NCBI GenBank assembly: GCA_009760855.2
Contig: WPIO01000169.1
Coordinates: 558,001-622,000, forward strand
Length of the DNA stretch: 64,000 bases
Direction of reading: 5' to 3'
Origin: Cristatella mucedo
Lineage: Eukaryota; Bryozoa; Phylactolaemata; Cristatellidae
Of the stretch, positions 41,568 to 54,470 are shown in pieces. Each line of letters begins with the position of its first letter. Position 1 is the stretch's first letter. The position numbers and the translations under genes are program-made. The notes beneath the pieces are model-generated. The model worked only from the letters and a program-made list of their open reading frames with translations, did not search any database and was not told the origin of the DNA.

Positions 41568-43740
41568 TCACCGTCTGTAACTCTACAAAGTCATAAAGAC
41601 TATGTGGGTGTTACTCGGGAGAGTTGTGTATTGCACACTCACAGCCTAAGCGGCTTTCGGTGCGCATTCGGTAGCCAACAGACTTTGCCTCACTCAACAA
41701 AGAAAAAGTAGGAAGCGTATCAGAGTCAGGAGAGCAGTTGAGGTAGTGAGTAGCATAGAAATAGCAGCTCAGAACCGCTGAAAAGAATGTGCCATATTCG
41801 GCAGTAGGAGAGTAGTTGTCGTTGCGTAAGAATTGTGGATGCAAGTTCTACAGTCTAGGACCTGTAGAGCTAAAGCTTCTGTCGCACACTGTCTTGAAGC
41901 AGACGAATGGGACAGCTAATTTATTGTACACAGAGGATCTCACGGCACGAACAGGCTGAAACTGATGCAGCAGTTAATCAAGGTACGATGGAGGCAAGCC
42001 AAGGCGGACCTCGTGGGTCAGCGTAAGAACTTTGCTCTGTATCCATTGATAAACCGGCAACCATCCTAGCTCTTTCAGCAAATAACACACGTGCTCAAAC
42101 CGCTGGGACTTGAAGACTAGCCTTGCAGCCATATTCATTGTCCTCTGTAGTGGAATAATAACTTTCGTTGGCAGCCCAGCCAAAAGGGAATTGCAATAAT
42201 CAATCCGAGACAGAACTAAAGAGCTAGTTAAATATTAAAAAAGCCATTGTGGGAGACAGCTCCTATTCTTGGGTAGGGATCGGATGTGATGGCTAGCTGT
42301 AGAGGCAGTCTTCTGAATGAAGCTTTGAAATTGATGCGGCTGTGGAAAACGACACCTAAATTTATTTCGAGTACGTGGTGATGGTATCAAAATAGAAGAC
42401 CTATTAGAACAGCAAAGCTTTTTAATCCAGATACACGCTTAGGGTGTCCTACGAGCAGCAGTTCAGTTTTATTGTCATTTAGTTTTATAAATTTTTCCGA
42501 CATCCAGGATTGAATTTTGGCAAGGCAAGCATTCAGTTTCCAGGTTGCCGCAGCAGATTCCGACGGTGTAAATGACAAATACAATTGAATGTCGTCAGCA
42601 TAGAAGTGATATCCTATTACACGGGCCTCAATCACTTTTCCCAGAGATTGTGTATTCATGGAGAACAGCAAGGGACCGAGTACAGACCCTTGAGGGACTC
42701 CACAGGTGACCCTACTCGTGTCTGAGACCAGACCCCCACATGACACGGATTGAACACGATCAGACAAGTATGATTTAAACCACGCCAGTGCTGCGTCTGC
42801 CAGATCAATCGTTGTTCTCAATCGTTCAAGCTGAACTTCGTGGTCAATGGTGTCGAAGGCAGCAGACAGATCTAGCAGAGCTACAAGGCCCGCCACGGCT
42901 TGGCTCCTTAATACCTAGCTGAACTGCTGCATCAGTTTCAGCCTGTTAGCGCCGTCAGGTCCTGTGTGGACAATAAATTAGCTGTCCCATTCCTCCGCTT
43001 AAACACAGATGGCATCAGAAGCTTTAGCTCTGCAGGTTTTAGACTGTGGAACTCGCTTCCACAATTCTTACTCAACGATATCTACTCTCCAACTGCCGAC
43101 TATGGCACATCTTTTTCAGCGGTCCTGAACTGCTACTTCTATGCTGCTCACTACCTCAACTGCTCTCCTAACTCTGCAATGCTTCCCACTTTCTCTTTGC
43201 TGCGTGAGACGAAGTCTGTTGGCTACCGAATGCGTACCGAAAGCCGCTTAGGCTGTGAGTGGGCTATACAAAACTCGCCTGCGTAACACCCACATGGTCC
43301 TAATGACTGTGTGGAATTACTGACGGAGATACATTGCATTACATTACATTACATTACATGGAGCTAGGGCAGTGACATTCCTGTCGTCTTTGCCACGTAG
43401 ACTGTCATTGTTAACACGGAGGAGAGCAGTTTCAGTGGAATGTTGCCTCTTGAACCCTGATGGAAATGTTTCTGACATTCCTTTATTTTCAATATGTTTA
43501 ACCAGCTGCTTAGCAACAATTTGTTCAAGAATCTTTTATAAGAATGGAAGAGGGGAAACTGGGCGATAGTTTGCTAGGACCTCTGTGTCTAATCCAGGCT
43601 TTTTAAAAATGGGTCTAACGATTGCCGATTTGAAGGACTTGGGAACGGCCCCTTTTCCCAACGAAGCTCTACAAGTCTTGGTTATGGCAGGTCTAAGTCG
43701 GTCTGCCAGTGAAGACCACAGAGATGAAGGTATAGGGTCT
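41568..43740 (-). mobile_element. LINE family 2, RT to 3' end, with a nested inverted copy (copy B)
   Basis: On the minus strand, 42,896-42,387 encodes [55 protein letters not shown] and SEKFIKLNDNKTELLLVGH, with YADD intact. The thumb and C-terminal parts continue with frameshifts to 41,568 (SPTAEYGTFFSAVLSCYFYA). The upstream RT segment resumes at 43,360-43,740 beyond the nested insertion. The pentamer tail is not preserved at 41,568. Confidence 0.87.
42883..43359 (+). mobile_element. LINE family 2 nested in family 2, inverted, copy B only
   Basis: A plus-strand 3' fragment of 477 bp. It has an open frame, 42,966-43,286 (NKLAVPFLRLNTDGIRSFSS, LWNSLPQFLLNDIYSPTADY, MLPTFSLLRETKSVGYRM), and ends in about four ACATT units. 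GAGCT flanks it on both sides (42,878-42,882 and 43,361-43,365), a target duplication. The uninterrupted sequence GCAGAGCTAAGGCAG is in copy A near 8,070. Confidence 0.88.
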
Positions 43741-44690
43741 CACCTCTGTCTCTTCCTCTCACTCTCTCTCTCTCTCCTCTTCAGGAATTCCAGAGCTGCT
43801 TACAGGAAGGGTGCCTATACATCAGTATTTACGCTCGCTCACTTTCGTTGCCTGGTTACGATGCTATACAGCCGTCGTCATTATTGCAACTACTGGCTTT
43901 TTGGGGGCAACACTAATCCTAGACCTGCGGCTATAGCACACGAGCACCTACAATATTATATGACTAGGAGTCGTTCACATGTAACCATGTGCAGTACAGT
44001 TTGCTGTTATCGTACTGAATACTGCAATCAGCTGGAAGCGATTTCTCCCCTATGGCATCAAGAAGTATCAAAAGTGCGTTTTCTGTGCTGAATGTATTGC
44101 AGACGAGCATATTTTTATAACCAGCCAGTAGTTTCCTCATTTACCTCATTTCATCGAGCATTGTAGCTCTACACAACCGAAATGCAATAGAAGTGTGTAA
44201 TTTGACGATAGTTTTATTGCAATCATTAGGTCTTTAAGCTGTACATGTTGCTGTATAGCCGAATTTCAGGTATCGTTACATACTAGTGACGATTTATCAA
44301 ATTTTTGATAAGTTTTAGACCCAATTTCGCTAGAATTCCCCAGATTCTCTTGTTTTCGTCGGATTCTGAAAAGTGAGGAGAATTAAGACTTTATTAGGTA
44401 ATCTATCCAGCTGTAAAAATCACTAAATTAAATCATAGGACAACTTCTCGTCTAACTGGTCTTGCGTTTGATTACCTTTGAAAATCTCTTTCATTTCATC
44501 TTCCAACTCAAGGCTCAGGTCGGCAGTTTCCTCCAAACTCTGAAATTGAGATAATTTGCGAATGTCAATTACTTTTTGTGTGATCAATCAATATACATCG
44601 TATGGAAAATGAAACAACATGTTTTGGGTCCTAGGTTCACAAAAAAACTTGTTTTTAGCTTTGCGTAGCTCACTATGAGCTAGTTAATAA
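43740..44690. other. Microsatellite and non-coding (copy B of 8,451-9,438)
   Basis: It starts with an imperfect CT run (43,740-43,782). The ORF 43,585-44,091 spans LINE antisense, the microsatellite and non-coding DNA and is a chance frame. Confidence 0.5.
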
Positions 44691-44694
44691 TGAA

Positions 44695-46590
44695 AAGATG
44701 ATACACTTATAATAGCACCCTCACTTAACTCAATCCCTTCCTAGGCACTTTACGTTTGCTTCAGGGAAAGCCCAATGGAATAGTTAGTAGTCGCAACCTG
44801 AATAAACAGCAGGAATAAACAGTCGCAACCTGAATAAATAGCATGCTTAGGGGTGAAATGCACAGGGTTCGATTGCAAGAACGGTTATTGGCAGCCAGCC
44901 CAGTGTTGGCACACATGAGCACATTGAGAACGAATCACTGAGACCCACTAAATGCTGTTTAAACTAAATGCTTTTTAGTTTCTTTTTAAATGTGCAAAAG
45001 TTAGGAGATGTGTGACGCAAGTCGGGAGCCAGTTCCATGCTCTTGGAGCACACGAACTAAAGGCATGGTCTCCAAAGGATTTGTCATTTCTACGAGGTAT
45101 AGTGAAAGAGTAAGATTCGCAAATGCGTGTGGAGAGACCCTGACCTGGTGGGGCAGTAGACCTGATAGGTTGGCTGAAGCCAAAAAATGAAGGGATCTCA
45201 AGGTGAGTGACAAAACCTTGAAGTCGATGTGTTGCATGACTGGGAGCCATAGCAGGTCGGCGAGAAGTGATATGGCGGGGCATTAACAATGTTCACGACA
45301 GACAAGCCTAGCTGCAGAGTTTTGGACAAGCTGTAAGCGCCTGATTGCAAAAGCCAGTAGACCAGCAAGCAGTGAGCTACAGAAGTCAAGACGGAACTTC
45401 AAAAATGCATGGATCATCTTAGATGCGGTATCCCTATCTAAACAAGCCCGAATTTGAGTAATGTTATGCATCTGAAAGTAGGCATGCTTGACTGTGGAGC
45501 TGATGTGGTCGCTTAAAGAAAAGTCACTTTGGATCATGACAGCTATGTTTTGTGTAGATTCAACGGGAGATACGCTGGCAGAACTGATTTTGAGAGTTAG
45601 CCTTCTCAACTGAATGTCATCTGCACAGAAGTGAAAGCCTAGTTTGTGCTTTGCAGTCCAATCGCCTAGAGGGGGAGTATAAATCATGAAATGAATTAGA
45701 CCAAGCAAAGATCCGTCAGGTAGCCCAAATTTCAGTGGTTCCTCGCATGATCTTTGTCCGTTCACATCAGTACTCTGTAGTCTTACACTGAGATAGGACC
45801 CGAACCGTTGCCATTGCGATGCAGTGCAAGTTATGCCTAGGGGAGATTAGAGACGCTCAAGAATAACTTGGCAATCGATATTATCGAAAGCTACCAAAAC
45901 ATCAAGTGAAGCAAGCAAAGAAAGATACTCTACCTAAGTCTATATTTATAAGTAGGTCATTATACACCTTAAGCAATGGTGACTCCATGGAGTGATTAGC
46001 GCTAAAACCAGACTTGAATTTAAAATGTAGTTTCAATATACGAGTTCAGTTGGTTTGCCACGACTCGTTCCAGTGTCTTTGATAAAAATGGTACGGTAGA
46101 AGGTGGACTGAAGCTCAAGCTACTCATGTTGTCTTGGTCTAGTGTCGCTTTCTTGAGTAGTGGCTCAACTACTGCCTTTTTAAAATTTGCTTGGACATGA
46201 CCTCAGGGTAATGAAAGAATAACGATATTATTTATGCATAACAGCAGCAGATCTAAGCACCGTAGAATAAGGACGGTGGGAATAGGGTTCAGAAAAGTAG
46301 TTGTCGTTTTTGATTGGGATGTAAACTTCAGGATTAGGTCACTAGTGACTTCCTTGAATGTAGACATTTAGGTTCTGTAAAGAATTGGGGTCCGGAATTC
46401 CATGATGGTGGCTGCCAATTTAGAGATGGACTTCCTGATCTTGTCTATGTTATTGACAAATAAGCTAGAGAAGCGTTCAGCTAGATCATGACAGGGATCA
46501 CTGAGTAATAAACTAACCTGAGAGCCTTGGTCAAGATGTTTTACAGTACATAATCGCCAATTAAAATTAACATTGCTCATATTAACTTAC
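44695..46590 (-). mobile_element. LINE family 1, long 5'-truncated copy (copy B)
   Basis: Orthologous to 9,440-11,300. On the minus strand it has LAERFSSLFVNNIDKIRKSI (46,580-46,368). The ORF 45,765-45,283 carries SLLGLIHFMIYTPPLGDWTA, FHFCADDIQLRRLTLKISSA (the catalytic box reads CADD), SDFSLSDHISSTVKHAYFQM and KFRLDFCSSLLAGLLAFAIR. Then come the C-terminal region and the 3' UTR. The palm segment is better preserved here than in copy A, but frameshifts near 45,285 and 45,900 remain. Confidence 0.87.
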
Positions 46591-48477
46591 TGCAGACGTC
46601 ACCAGACTGATCATCAGTACGACGACAACGGCGAAAGCTGCGGTCTTCATTTTTCTGAAATTATATCACAGGACTTGGATATCAGCCACCTAAAATGTAT
46701 CATATAATCACTTAGGCTAGTTCACGTTCGCAATTTCGTTTGTAAAGTTTACTTGTTTTAATGGCGAGAAAACCGGTAATCTACAAGTTTGGGGGAAATG
46801 ACAGTGATTGAGGAATTGCAATTAGCATCTTACTAGTGTTTTCAACATCTTCACGATTGCAAGAGCTTATGAATTAACCTCTAAGCTCCATTGTTGAGAA
46901 TGGCCGGTTCGAGCAATAGCCCACCTTAAAATATATACCTGAACCTATACCTGAAAGAAGCTCATTCAGGTTTTGAAAATTTCATTCGTAAGCATTCATG
47001 CACATGCAAAGGATTTTCCGGAAAGATTGACACTAAATAATTTAAATTAAGAGCCGGCCCTAATAGGTTGGTACACACCAAATCAGTGAAATCATTTCAA
47101 AGCGTGTGGCTCGCTAGGTAGCTGGTGACTTTAAAGACACGTCTCGTTTTGGAGCTCGACTTAGTAGCCAGCTAACAGACCACACAAACCGTATTACAGA
47201 CCGAACAACGCTCAATTGGGATACTTTTCATCTAGACGAGAAGATTCTCCTATAGAACTACTTACCTTTTGCTGGGATATCAAGCCGGAACTGCACTATT
47301 CTGCGATTGTGTTTCTCTTAATATACTACTGACTATACGGGTGGTAACTTTTATCACGTCTTCAGACTAGCTGAGCGTTTAGCTAAGTTCTGCGAAAACC
47401 ATGGTGCTACGAGAAAAAGAAAACTTTGCCTACTATTTGTATCATATGGCAAGGCGCCAGCATAATTGCGTCCACGTCAACGTTATTTCCATATATATAT
47501 TTTTAACTGTGGGTTTTATTGGTAACAGTATACTGAAATCAGGAAAGCTTAGAAATTCAGAGAAATTATTTTTAACGCAAAAAATTATAGACTGCTTTGA
47601 TGCTCGGATCAAAGTGCTCGCCTTTAAACACCTTGATGCAAGTGCCATCCTATATGATTCAGGAGATGGGCTCCAGCCCTTCTGTATATGTGGGGTGCCT
47701 GGATAAAGATTCAGTATTTGTGGTGCTACGGAAATTAAATACATTTTTTCATTATTTTTTGCCGAAAGCTTATTAAGACGCTGCATTTTGCATACTATCG
47801 TTCCCAGTGAACACTTAGGCTTTCGTGGTGAGCAGAATCTTTTCTCTCTATAAATAGACTCAGATAAGCCTTGGTAACATGCTTTCCGATTAGTACCGAA
47901 TTCAATTTTTATAAACTAAAGCCAAAACTCGTATGGGCTGCTTATAAAATACAATTCTAGCACACGAGACGATAAATTCCCGTGACTGAATATTATACTA
48001 CTAAATTTCGCTTACTTTATGTATGACAGTTACAGTTATTTTTTGTGCGACCTTGAATAACAATATTCAATAAGCGCCAGGTTATTTTCAGAATGAAAAC
48101 TGCTGCAAAAACATTTTACAAACAATTGAAACAATATGATGCAAGCAGCCAAAGCAGTGGAGCTGAAATACAACCAATTGCAAGTATCTTGATTTAAACT
48201 AGCGTTTTCGTGGAATTACTTTGACTAATACTATCAATTCTTCACGAGATCAATACGTTCTAAATGATGATGCTAAGTCTCGCATATCTCTGCCGCAAAA
48301 GAAACAAATATATAGCTCGTGCTTTTACAAAAATAGGTATAACCGAGTGATTTTAGACATACTGTATAGTAACGAGAAAACATGACCCAAATGCAAGCAC
48401 TCATCCTACTTCAGCTCGTTCAAGAAGGCATGCGATGTGAAACTAAAAAGAGCGATACAGACTCTGACTGGTTGAAT
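46591..48477. other. Non-coding, copy B of 11,301-13,204
   Basis: It includes the ORF 47,401-47,706 (MVLREKENFAYYLYHMARRQ, FLTVGFIGNSILKSGKLRNS), the open counterpart of the frame at 12,110-12,418. The 101-codon protein would have one hydrophobic segment. No family is recognised and coding status is doubtful. Confidence 0.4.
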
Positions 48478-48486
48478 GAAATAACG
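48471..48486. other. Empty site for the copy-A LINE family 2 insertion
   Basis: GTTGAATGAAATAACG in copy B is uninterrupted. In copy A the same flanks (TTGAAT and ATAACGATTCACAG) are separated by 2.47 kb of family 2 LINE. Confidence 0.85.
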
Positions 48487-49604
48487 ATTCACAGTTCGAT
48501 CGGCTAAGAATATGGGAAAAATAAAATGCTTTTTCGATTTCAAATTGGTAAGTGCGGTTTTTATACATGGTTTAATATATTTATACATTTTTTATATATT
48601 ATAAGACCATATACCTTATTACTGCAAAGGTAAGGTAAATGGGAATTTGTTTCTTAACGAAAAATTTAATGACCAAAGTGTGGGGTTCAAGGCTTTGAGT
48701 TTAATAAGGCTGTCCTGCTGCACATTGGCTTGTCTAATCGTCATCACTTATCTTTGAAAAGACGATAGGTTTCAGTGGGCTGCTTTGTCTGTGCTAGGGG
48801 CAACCAAAGTAGGCTACTCGAATGTAGGGCTAAAAATCCAGCGGGAATTGTATAGCTTCCTGTCATTGGTATGAACATTAGAGCCAACGTCATGTTTGAC
48901 ATCAGAAGTAGTACTAGGACAATGCGGATAGTGATAAGTAGGGATACGTAAGATTAAACTCGAGGGACCAGTCGGACTTGATTCGGTCATTGATGATATA
49001 AAGGCATTTGCAAGTATACCCGAAACGGCAGCAGTCTGACCTATAGTTTCGAACCGTTCCAGTAAAAACAGGCACGTAGAGAGCTCCCTGAAAGTATTCA
49101 ATTTTCAGGTTTGTCCCGTTTGTCCGATAAAGACTAGAACAATTAGCAGTGAGAACTGATTCCTATTAGTATTATTCATATTAGCCGGGTAAAAATAATA
49201 TCGAAGCTGTTTAAAAGCAATGAATACCTACTAAGCCGATTGAAATTCGCTAAACAAGATTTCACAACCTGATGCGTTTGCATTGCTACTTAGATAAAAC
49301 TCCAATGAGTGAATAGGATTGGGTTTTCTAGCAGGCTTTACCTTAGAAATCCTTGAGTTCAGGCAGCTGAGATTAGAGACAATGTACTGTGATAGCCGAC
49401 ACGTGGAAACGGTAGGGTCAAAATTGGGCACATTGTTAACGAGTTTAGGCTAAACTTTTGTTAGAATGCGATTAATGTCAACCCTTATCACACTAAAACT
49501 ACATACAATAGTTACAAATTTACTGGCTACCAAACTTTATCAATAAATAGAAAATCAAAGTAGTCTCGAATAGGTTATAAAGGCTGCTAACATTCGAAAA
49601 TACT
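48487..49604. other. Non-coding, copy B of 15,680-16,795
   Basis: AT-rich; short ORFs on the minus strand at 48,814-49,101 and 49,231-49,431 lack open counterparts in A. Nothing recognised. Confidence 0.5.
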
Positions 49605-51160
49605 TTTTCAGCAATACAGCTGAATTATCTAGTTTTCCTTCTTCTTTTCTTGTTACATATGATTGAACGAAATTGCCGCTAAGCAGCTGGTTGCACTTAC
49701 TGAAAAGAAAAAAAATGTCAGAAATCAGGGCTAAATCAGGGTTCAAAGGTTTAAATCAGGGTTCAAGAGGCAGCACTCCACGGAAACTGCTCTCCTCCGT
49801 GTTAGCAATGACATTGTACGTGGCAACGACGACGGCAATGTCACTGCCCTAGCTCTGCTAGATCTATCAGGTGCCTTCGACACCGTTGATCACGATGTTC
49901 TACTTGAACGATAGAGAACAACGATGGATCTGGCTGACGAGGCACTGGCGTGGTTTAATTCGTACCTTTCTGATTGGGTTCAATCCGTGTCGTATTGGGG
50001 TCAGGTCTCACACATGAAAAGGGTAACCTGTGGAGTTCCTCAAGGGTCTGTCATCGGTCCAATCCCGTTATCCTTTTACCTCTGGGAAAACTTATTAAAA
50101 CACTGGAATATGACAACACTTTTATGCTTACGATACTCAGCTGTTTTTTTTTATTCAAACCGTCGGAATCTGCAGCAGTACCCAATAAACTGAACACTTG
50201 CCTTGCCGAAATTCGATCACGGATGTCGGAAAAGTTCTTGAAACTAAATGAAAATAAAACTAAACTACTGCTCATAGCACAACCTAAGCGTGTGACTGGA
50301 TTAAAACGCGTTGCTCTTCTAATATGTGATGATGTTGTGGGACAATCACCACGTGCTTGAAATTCAGGTGTCGTTTTCGACAGCTGCCTCAATTTTGAAA
50401 TCTTCGTTCAGAATACTGCTTCTACAGCTAACCATCACGTCCAATTCCTATCTAAGGCTGGGAGCTTACTTCCACAGTGGCTTGCAACAAATTTAACTAG
50501 CTCCTTACTTCTGTCCTGGCTTGATTATTGTAATTGCCTTTTAGCGGGTTACCAAAGAAAGCTATTATGCCTTTACAGTGAACTATGAATATGGCTGCAA
50601 GTCTAGTGTTCAAGTATTAGAGGTTGGAGTACGCGTCTCCTTTGTTAAAAGAACTAGGATGAATGCCGGTTGAGCAATTGATACAGAGCATAGTTCTTAC
50701 GCTAACCCACAAAGCCCGCCACGGCTTAGCTCATGCGTACGTAGCTGATCTGCTGCACCAATTTCAGCCTGTAAGCGCCCTCAGGTCCTGTGTGGACAAT
50801 AAATTAGCTGTTCAATTCCTCTGCTCAAAGACCGTCCACCACACAAGCATTAGTGCTGCAGGTCCCAAACTGTGGAACTCACTTCCACAATTCTCACGCA
50901 ACGGCGATTGCTCTGCTGCTGCCGACTATGGCTCATCCTTTTCATCTGTAATAACCGGCTACTTCTGTGCTACTCACTACCTCATCTGCACTCCTGACTC
51001 TGCTATGCTTCCCACTTTCTCTCTGTTCTTGTGAGACGAATGCGTACCGAAAGCTGATTAGGCTGTGAGTGGGCTATACAAAACGCTCCTCCGTAACACC
51101 AACATAGTCTTTATGGATTTGTTGAGTTACAGACAGAGATACATTACATTACATTACACT
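49605..51160 (+). mobile_element. LINE family 2, RT to 3' end (copy B)
   Basis: Orthologous to 16,800-18,336. It has GGCAGCACTCCACGGAAACT (the STET motif) and a stop in DVLLER-stop near 49,911. GVPQGSVIGPIPLSFYL, MSEKFLKLNENKTKLLLIAQ, and an ORF at 50,663-51,034 with HKARHGLAHAYVADLLHQFQ and LWNSLPQFSRNGDCSAAADY follow. The tail at 51,141-51,158 has three ACATT-type units. Confidence 0.88.
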
Positions 51161-51899
51161 ACGTTGTTTGTGGAACATGAGGCTTCCATGCAAGTTGGAA
51201 TTTGGCGAGGGGACTGTGATGCGAGTCAGAAAAAGGGAAAAAGTTGAGAGACGGTATGAGTGAGAGGTTTCGGAAGAGAGGAAGAGACCACGTGTCTTGG
51301 TCACGTGACCCGATACCCGTGACAATCGCAACCGGCATGACGAAGGATAGACTGTTATTTTCAAACATAGTTTTCGTTTAGTTCATTTCCTTGGCTGCTA
51401 GCCCGGAAACAAAATGATGATACTGACAATAACGTTGTCAAGGATAGAATTAGCCGCCCACGTCACGACAAATTTAGCCGGCGGCTTTGCCTACTGCTTT
51501 GCACTTTTTAGTAGTTAAGGAGAGAAGGATTATATAATAAATATTGAAAGACTGCATCGCGCCGTCGAAGAACCCAATCTCTATCTAAACAGTAGGCATT
51601 TGCTTTAAATGAAGAGTGACTGATCAGTTGGTTGTTGACATGCTCAACAAGCTTACAAGGCAACAAGCGTAACATGGTTGAAGGACACACGTACAGGGAC
51701 AGCATACAAATGTGATTACTGGCAGCATGCTCAACACCAGCACACATAAACACGCTGAGGACGAATTATATCTACTCGCTAAACGATGTGAGCGATGTAT
51801 ATGTTTTTAGCTTCTTTTAAATGTCGTAATGAAGTGCCTAGATAGAGATTATTATTACGTCCTCGTTTCAAATGTAAAAATATTATAATTATCTATACT
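51161..51899. other. Non-coding plus traces of a family 1 3' end (copy B)
   Basis: 51,161-51,492 is shared with copy A; 51,493 onward is missing from A. 51,620-51,850 resembles the minus-strand 3' UTR of family 1 (GTACAGGGACAGCATACAAA, ACATAAACACGCTGAGGACG) but is degenerate. Confidence 0.5.
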
Positions 51900-52290
51900 T
51901 TGCACAAACGTCTGATCCTATGGAGACAGTGCCTTTATTTTGTACGGTCTCAAATCCTGGAACTCACTTCCGACTTGCGAGACGACATCTCCTAGTTTAA
52001 CCCCATTGAAAAAGAAACTAAATACATTGTTATTTATCACAGCATAAAGTGGGTCCATTTGATTCGTCCTTTATGTGCTTATGCTTGCAGATGCATTGCA
52101 TGCTGCAGAAAACCACACTTACAAGCTGACCTTGTTCAAGTCGCCCAAATTATGCTATTATTCTCGTTTATTAGGCAATATACCACTGACTAGTCGATCG
52201 TTTTTCCTGTTCGGCAAATGTAAAGCGCCTAAAGAGAGATTGAGTTCTCTGAGGTACCTTTGTAAAGTTTATTATTATTATTACTATTAT
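51900..52290 (+). mobile_element. LINE family 1, 3'-end fragment (copy B only)
   Basis: It runs from codons equivalent to LWRQCLYF/APKSWNSLPTC (GGAACTCACTTCCGACTTGC) through the 3' UTR to TTCTCTGAGGTACCTTTGTA and ATTATTATTATTACTATT. It lies in the ~1.05 kb that copy A lacks. Confidence 0.7.
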
Positions 52291-52314
52291 CATGTGAGGG
52301 ACAGCGTTTACGCC

Positions 52315-53412
52315 AGGTAGAAGTAACTTCTAGGCTTTCTAAGGGTGCAAACTGAAGGTAGGGTTTCCAAAGGATTCGAGGTTTCTATAAGGTGTGGGTA
52401 AAAAATTCGATTCAGAAAAAACAGGTGGTACGATGCTTAGCCTGGTGAAGGAATAGATCACATTGGTAGGCTGGAGCGAAAGAACGAAAGGACCTTAAAG
52501 AGAGCGTCAGAACCTTGAAGTCGCTGCTTGACTGAGAGCCAGTGCAGGTCGGAAATACGTGGCGGAGGATGCAACTGCGACGCTAACGACAGATCAGCTT
52601 GGCCACTAGTTTCTTCACCAGCTCGATTGAAAAGGCTGATAGACTAGCAATCAGTGAGTTACAGAAGTAAAGATGGGATATAATAAATTCACGGACCAGT
52701 GTAGATGTAATATCTATGGCTTAAAAAGAATGAATTCTAGCAATTTTATGCAGTTAAATGTAGGCATAGTTGACCTTGGAGCTAACATGGTCGTCTAAGG
52801 AAAAGACAATTTGAAACAGTACATCTATGTTTCGAACAGATTCATCATAAAATACGCTAGCAGAGCCGATCTGGAGTGTTATTTTTTCAATATCCGAATC
52901 ACACTCGGTTCGTGCATAGCTGTTAAGTACGTGTTATCATCACTCCATTAAAGAAAGGTTGCTGACATCCATGAGCGGATTTTATCAATACAAGCAATGA
53001 GGGAGTTGACAGAATACGACATGCTGAAAGGCTGGGAGGCACCAAAGCAAAGGTACGCCGAGTGTCATCTGCATAGAAGTGAAAGTCCAGGTTGTGCCCA
53101 AAACTACATAGGCAAGAGGGAGAGTATACACTGAGAAAGGAATCTAACCAGGCACAGAGCCTTGAGTGGCCCCAAACGTCAGTGGCTCCTCGGATTATCT
53201 TTGTCTGTTCACCTCTATACTGACATATTATCTACACCTTTCCAGGGCTGTGCTAATGATGCACTAGTGGAATGAGAGGCGCTGGAGAAGGACTCGGGAA
53301 CAATCGTACTAAAAGCTGCCGAAAGATCGAGCAAAATCAGCAAAGAGACCCTACTTAAATCTGCATTCCCAAGAAGTTCGTTTCGCAATAGAAGCGTTGC
53401 CTGCTCCCGCAC
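52315..53412 (-). mobile_element. LINE family 1 variant, RT to C-terminal fragment (copy B)
   Basis: Minus strand. The ORF 53,412-53,215 encodes NELLGNADLSRVSLLILLDL and SAAFSTIVPESFSSA (RT palm; the usual catalytic Asp of AAFDT is Ser). The C-terminal region down to 52,320 is continuous, with no open frame. Only the part from 52,545 upward remains in copy A. Confidence 0.72.
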
Positions 53413-54470
53413 TTCTTATACTTAGTCTCTAGGTCAAGTTAAACCAAATTTTATAAACAAAAGGGAATTATTTAAAAGTATTGCATTTCCTTACGTTCAT
53501 TTGGAAGGTGCTTGATCTGTGCATAAATTTAATAGCACTTTATTAGTTTGTAAAAACCGTAGGTATTGAGGGTGACTGGACTTAGTACACACTAGTATTT
53601 GTTTGCACGAAGAAGACGCAAGTTTTGAGTCGAGTTTAGAGTAGAAGCGAACATGGAGTGCTAACTCAACACGTTCGTGAGGTACCCGAGGAGAAAATAA
53701 TAATAATAATAATCACATGCTTCTTAAAGCACCATCAGAGAACTCAATCTCTTTCTAGGCGCTTTAGATGTGCTGCAAAGGGAGCATGATTGCATGATTA
53801 GCAGTTGCCTTCTCAGTAAACAACAAAAATTGCAAGATTAGGGGTGATACGCATAGGATAAGCATGCAAGTATGGTTACTTGAAACGTGCACTGTGTCAG
53901 CAGGCATTATACCATAAAGGACGAAGCACAGGGACTCACTATATGCTGTCCTGATAAGGTGCGTTTATAATTTATTTTAAATGTAGTCAAGTCACGGGAT
54001 GTTGTGATGGAAGTCGGGAGTGAGTTCCAATTATGGGAGCATGTGAACTAAAATAATTATATCCAAATGGTTTGAGATTTGTAAAAGATACAGATAAACA
54101 GCAACACTTTGAAAAAAGCGGTTGTTGCGATGCTTAGAATGGTGGGGATCTAATAAAAGATCGAATAGGGAGTCTGGAGCGACAGAATGAAGAGACCTGG
54201 AAGTGAGTGACAAAACCTTGAATTCAATCCGTTGCTTGAGTTGCGTTGACAGAGTGAAGCTCGGCCAAAAGTGGTGTGATGTAGTAACAGTGACGCTTAC
54301 GACAGAAGAGCCTGGCTGCAGAGTTTTGAACAAGTTGTAAGTTCCTGATTGCACAGGCCGGTAGACCGGCAAGCAGTGTGTTATACAAATCAAGAAGGGA
54401 TATCACAAATGCATGGACTAGCTTGGCTGTGGTATCCATATCTAAACAAGCCTGAATTTTAGTATTGTAA
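53413..54470 (-). mobile_element. LINE family 1, 3' fragment (copy B), with short spacer
   Basis: 53,413-53,695 is spacer. From 53,696 a perfect AAT run (53,696-53,713) is the reverse complement of the tail. Then come the 3' UTR and C-terminal codons, including ORFs at 54,031-54,393 and 54,224-54,439 (ISLLDLYNTLLAGLPACAIR, NSAARLFCRKRH) in different frames. Orthologous to 19,843-20,620. Confidence 0.75.

Noticed and set aside
43585-44091. 168-codon plus-strand ORF
   Set aside because: It spans LINE antisense, a CT microsatellite and non-coding DNA, and has no open counterpart in copy A.
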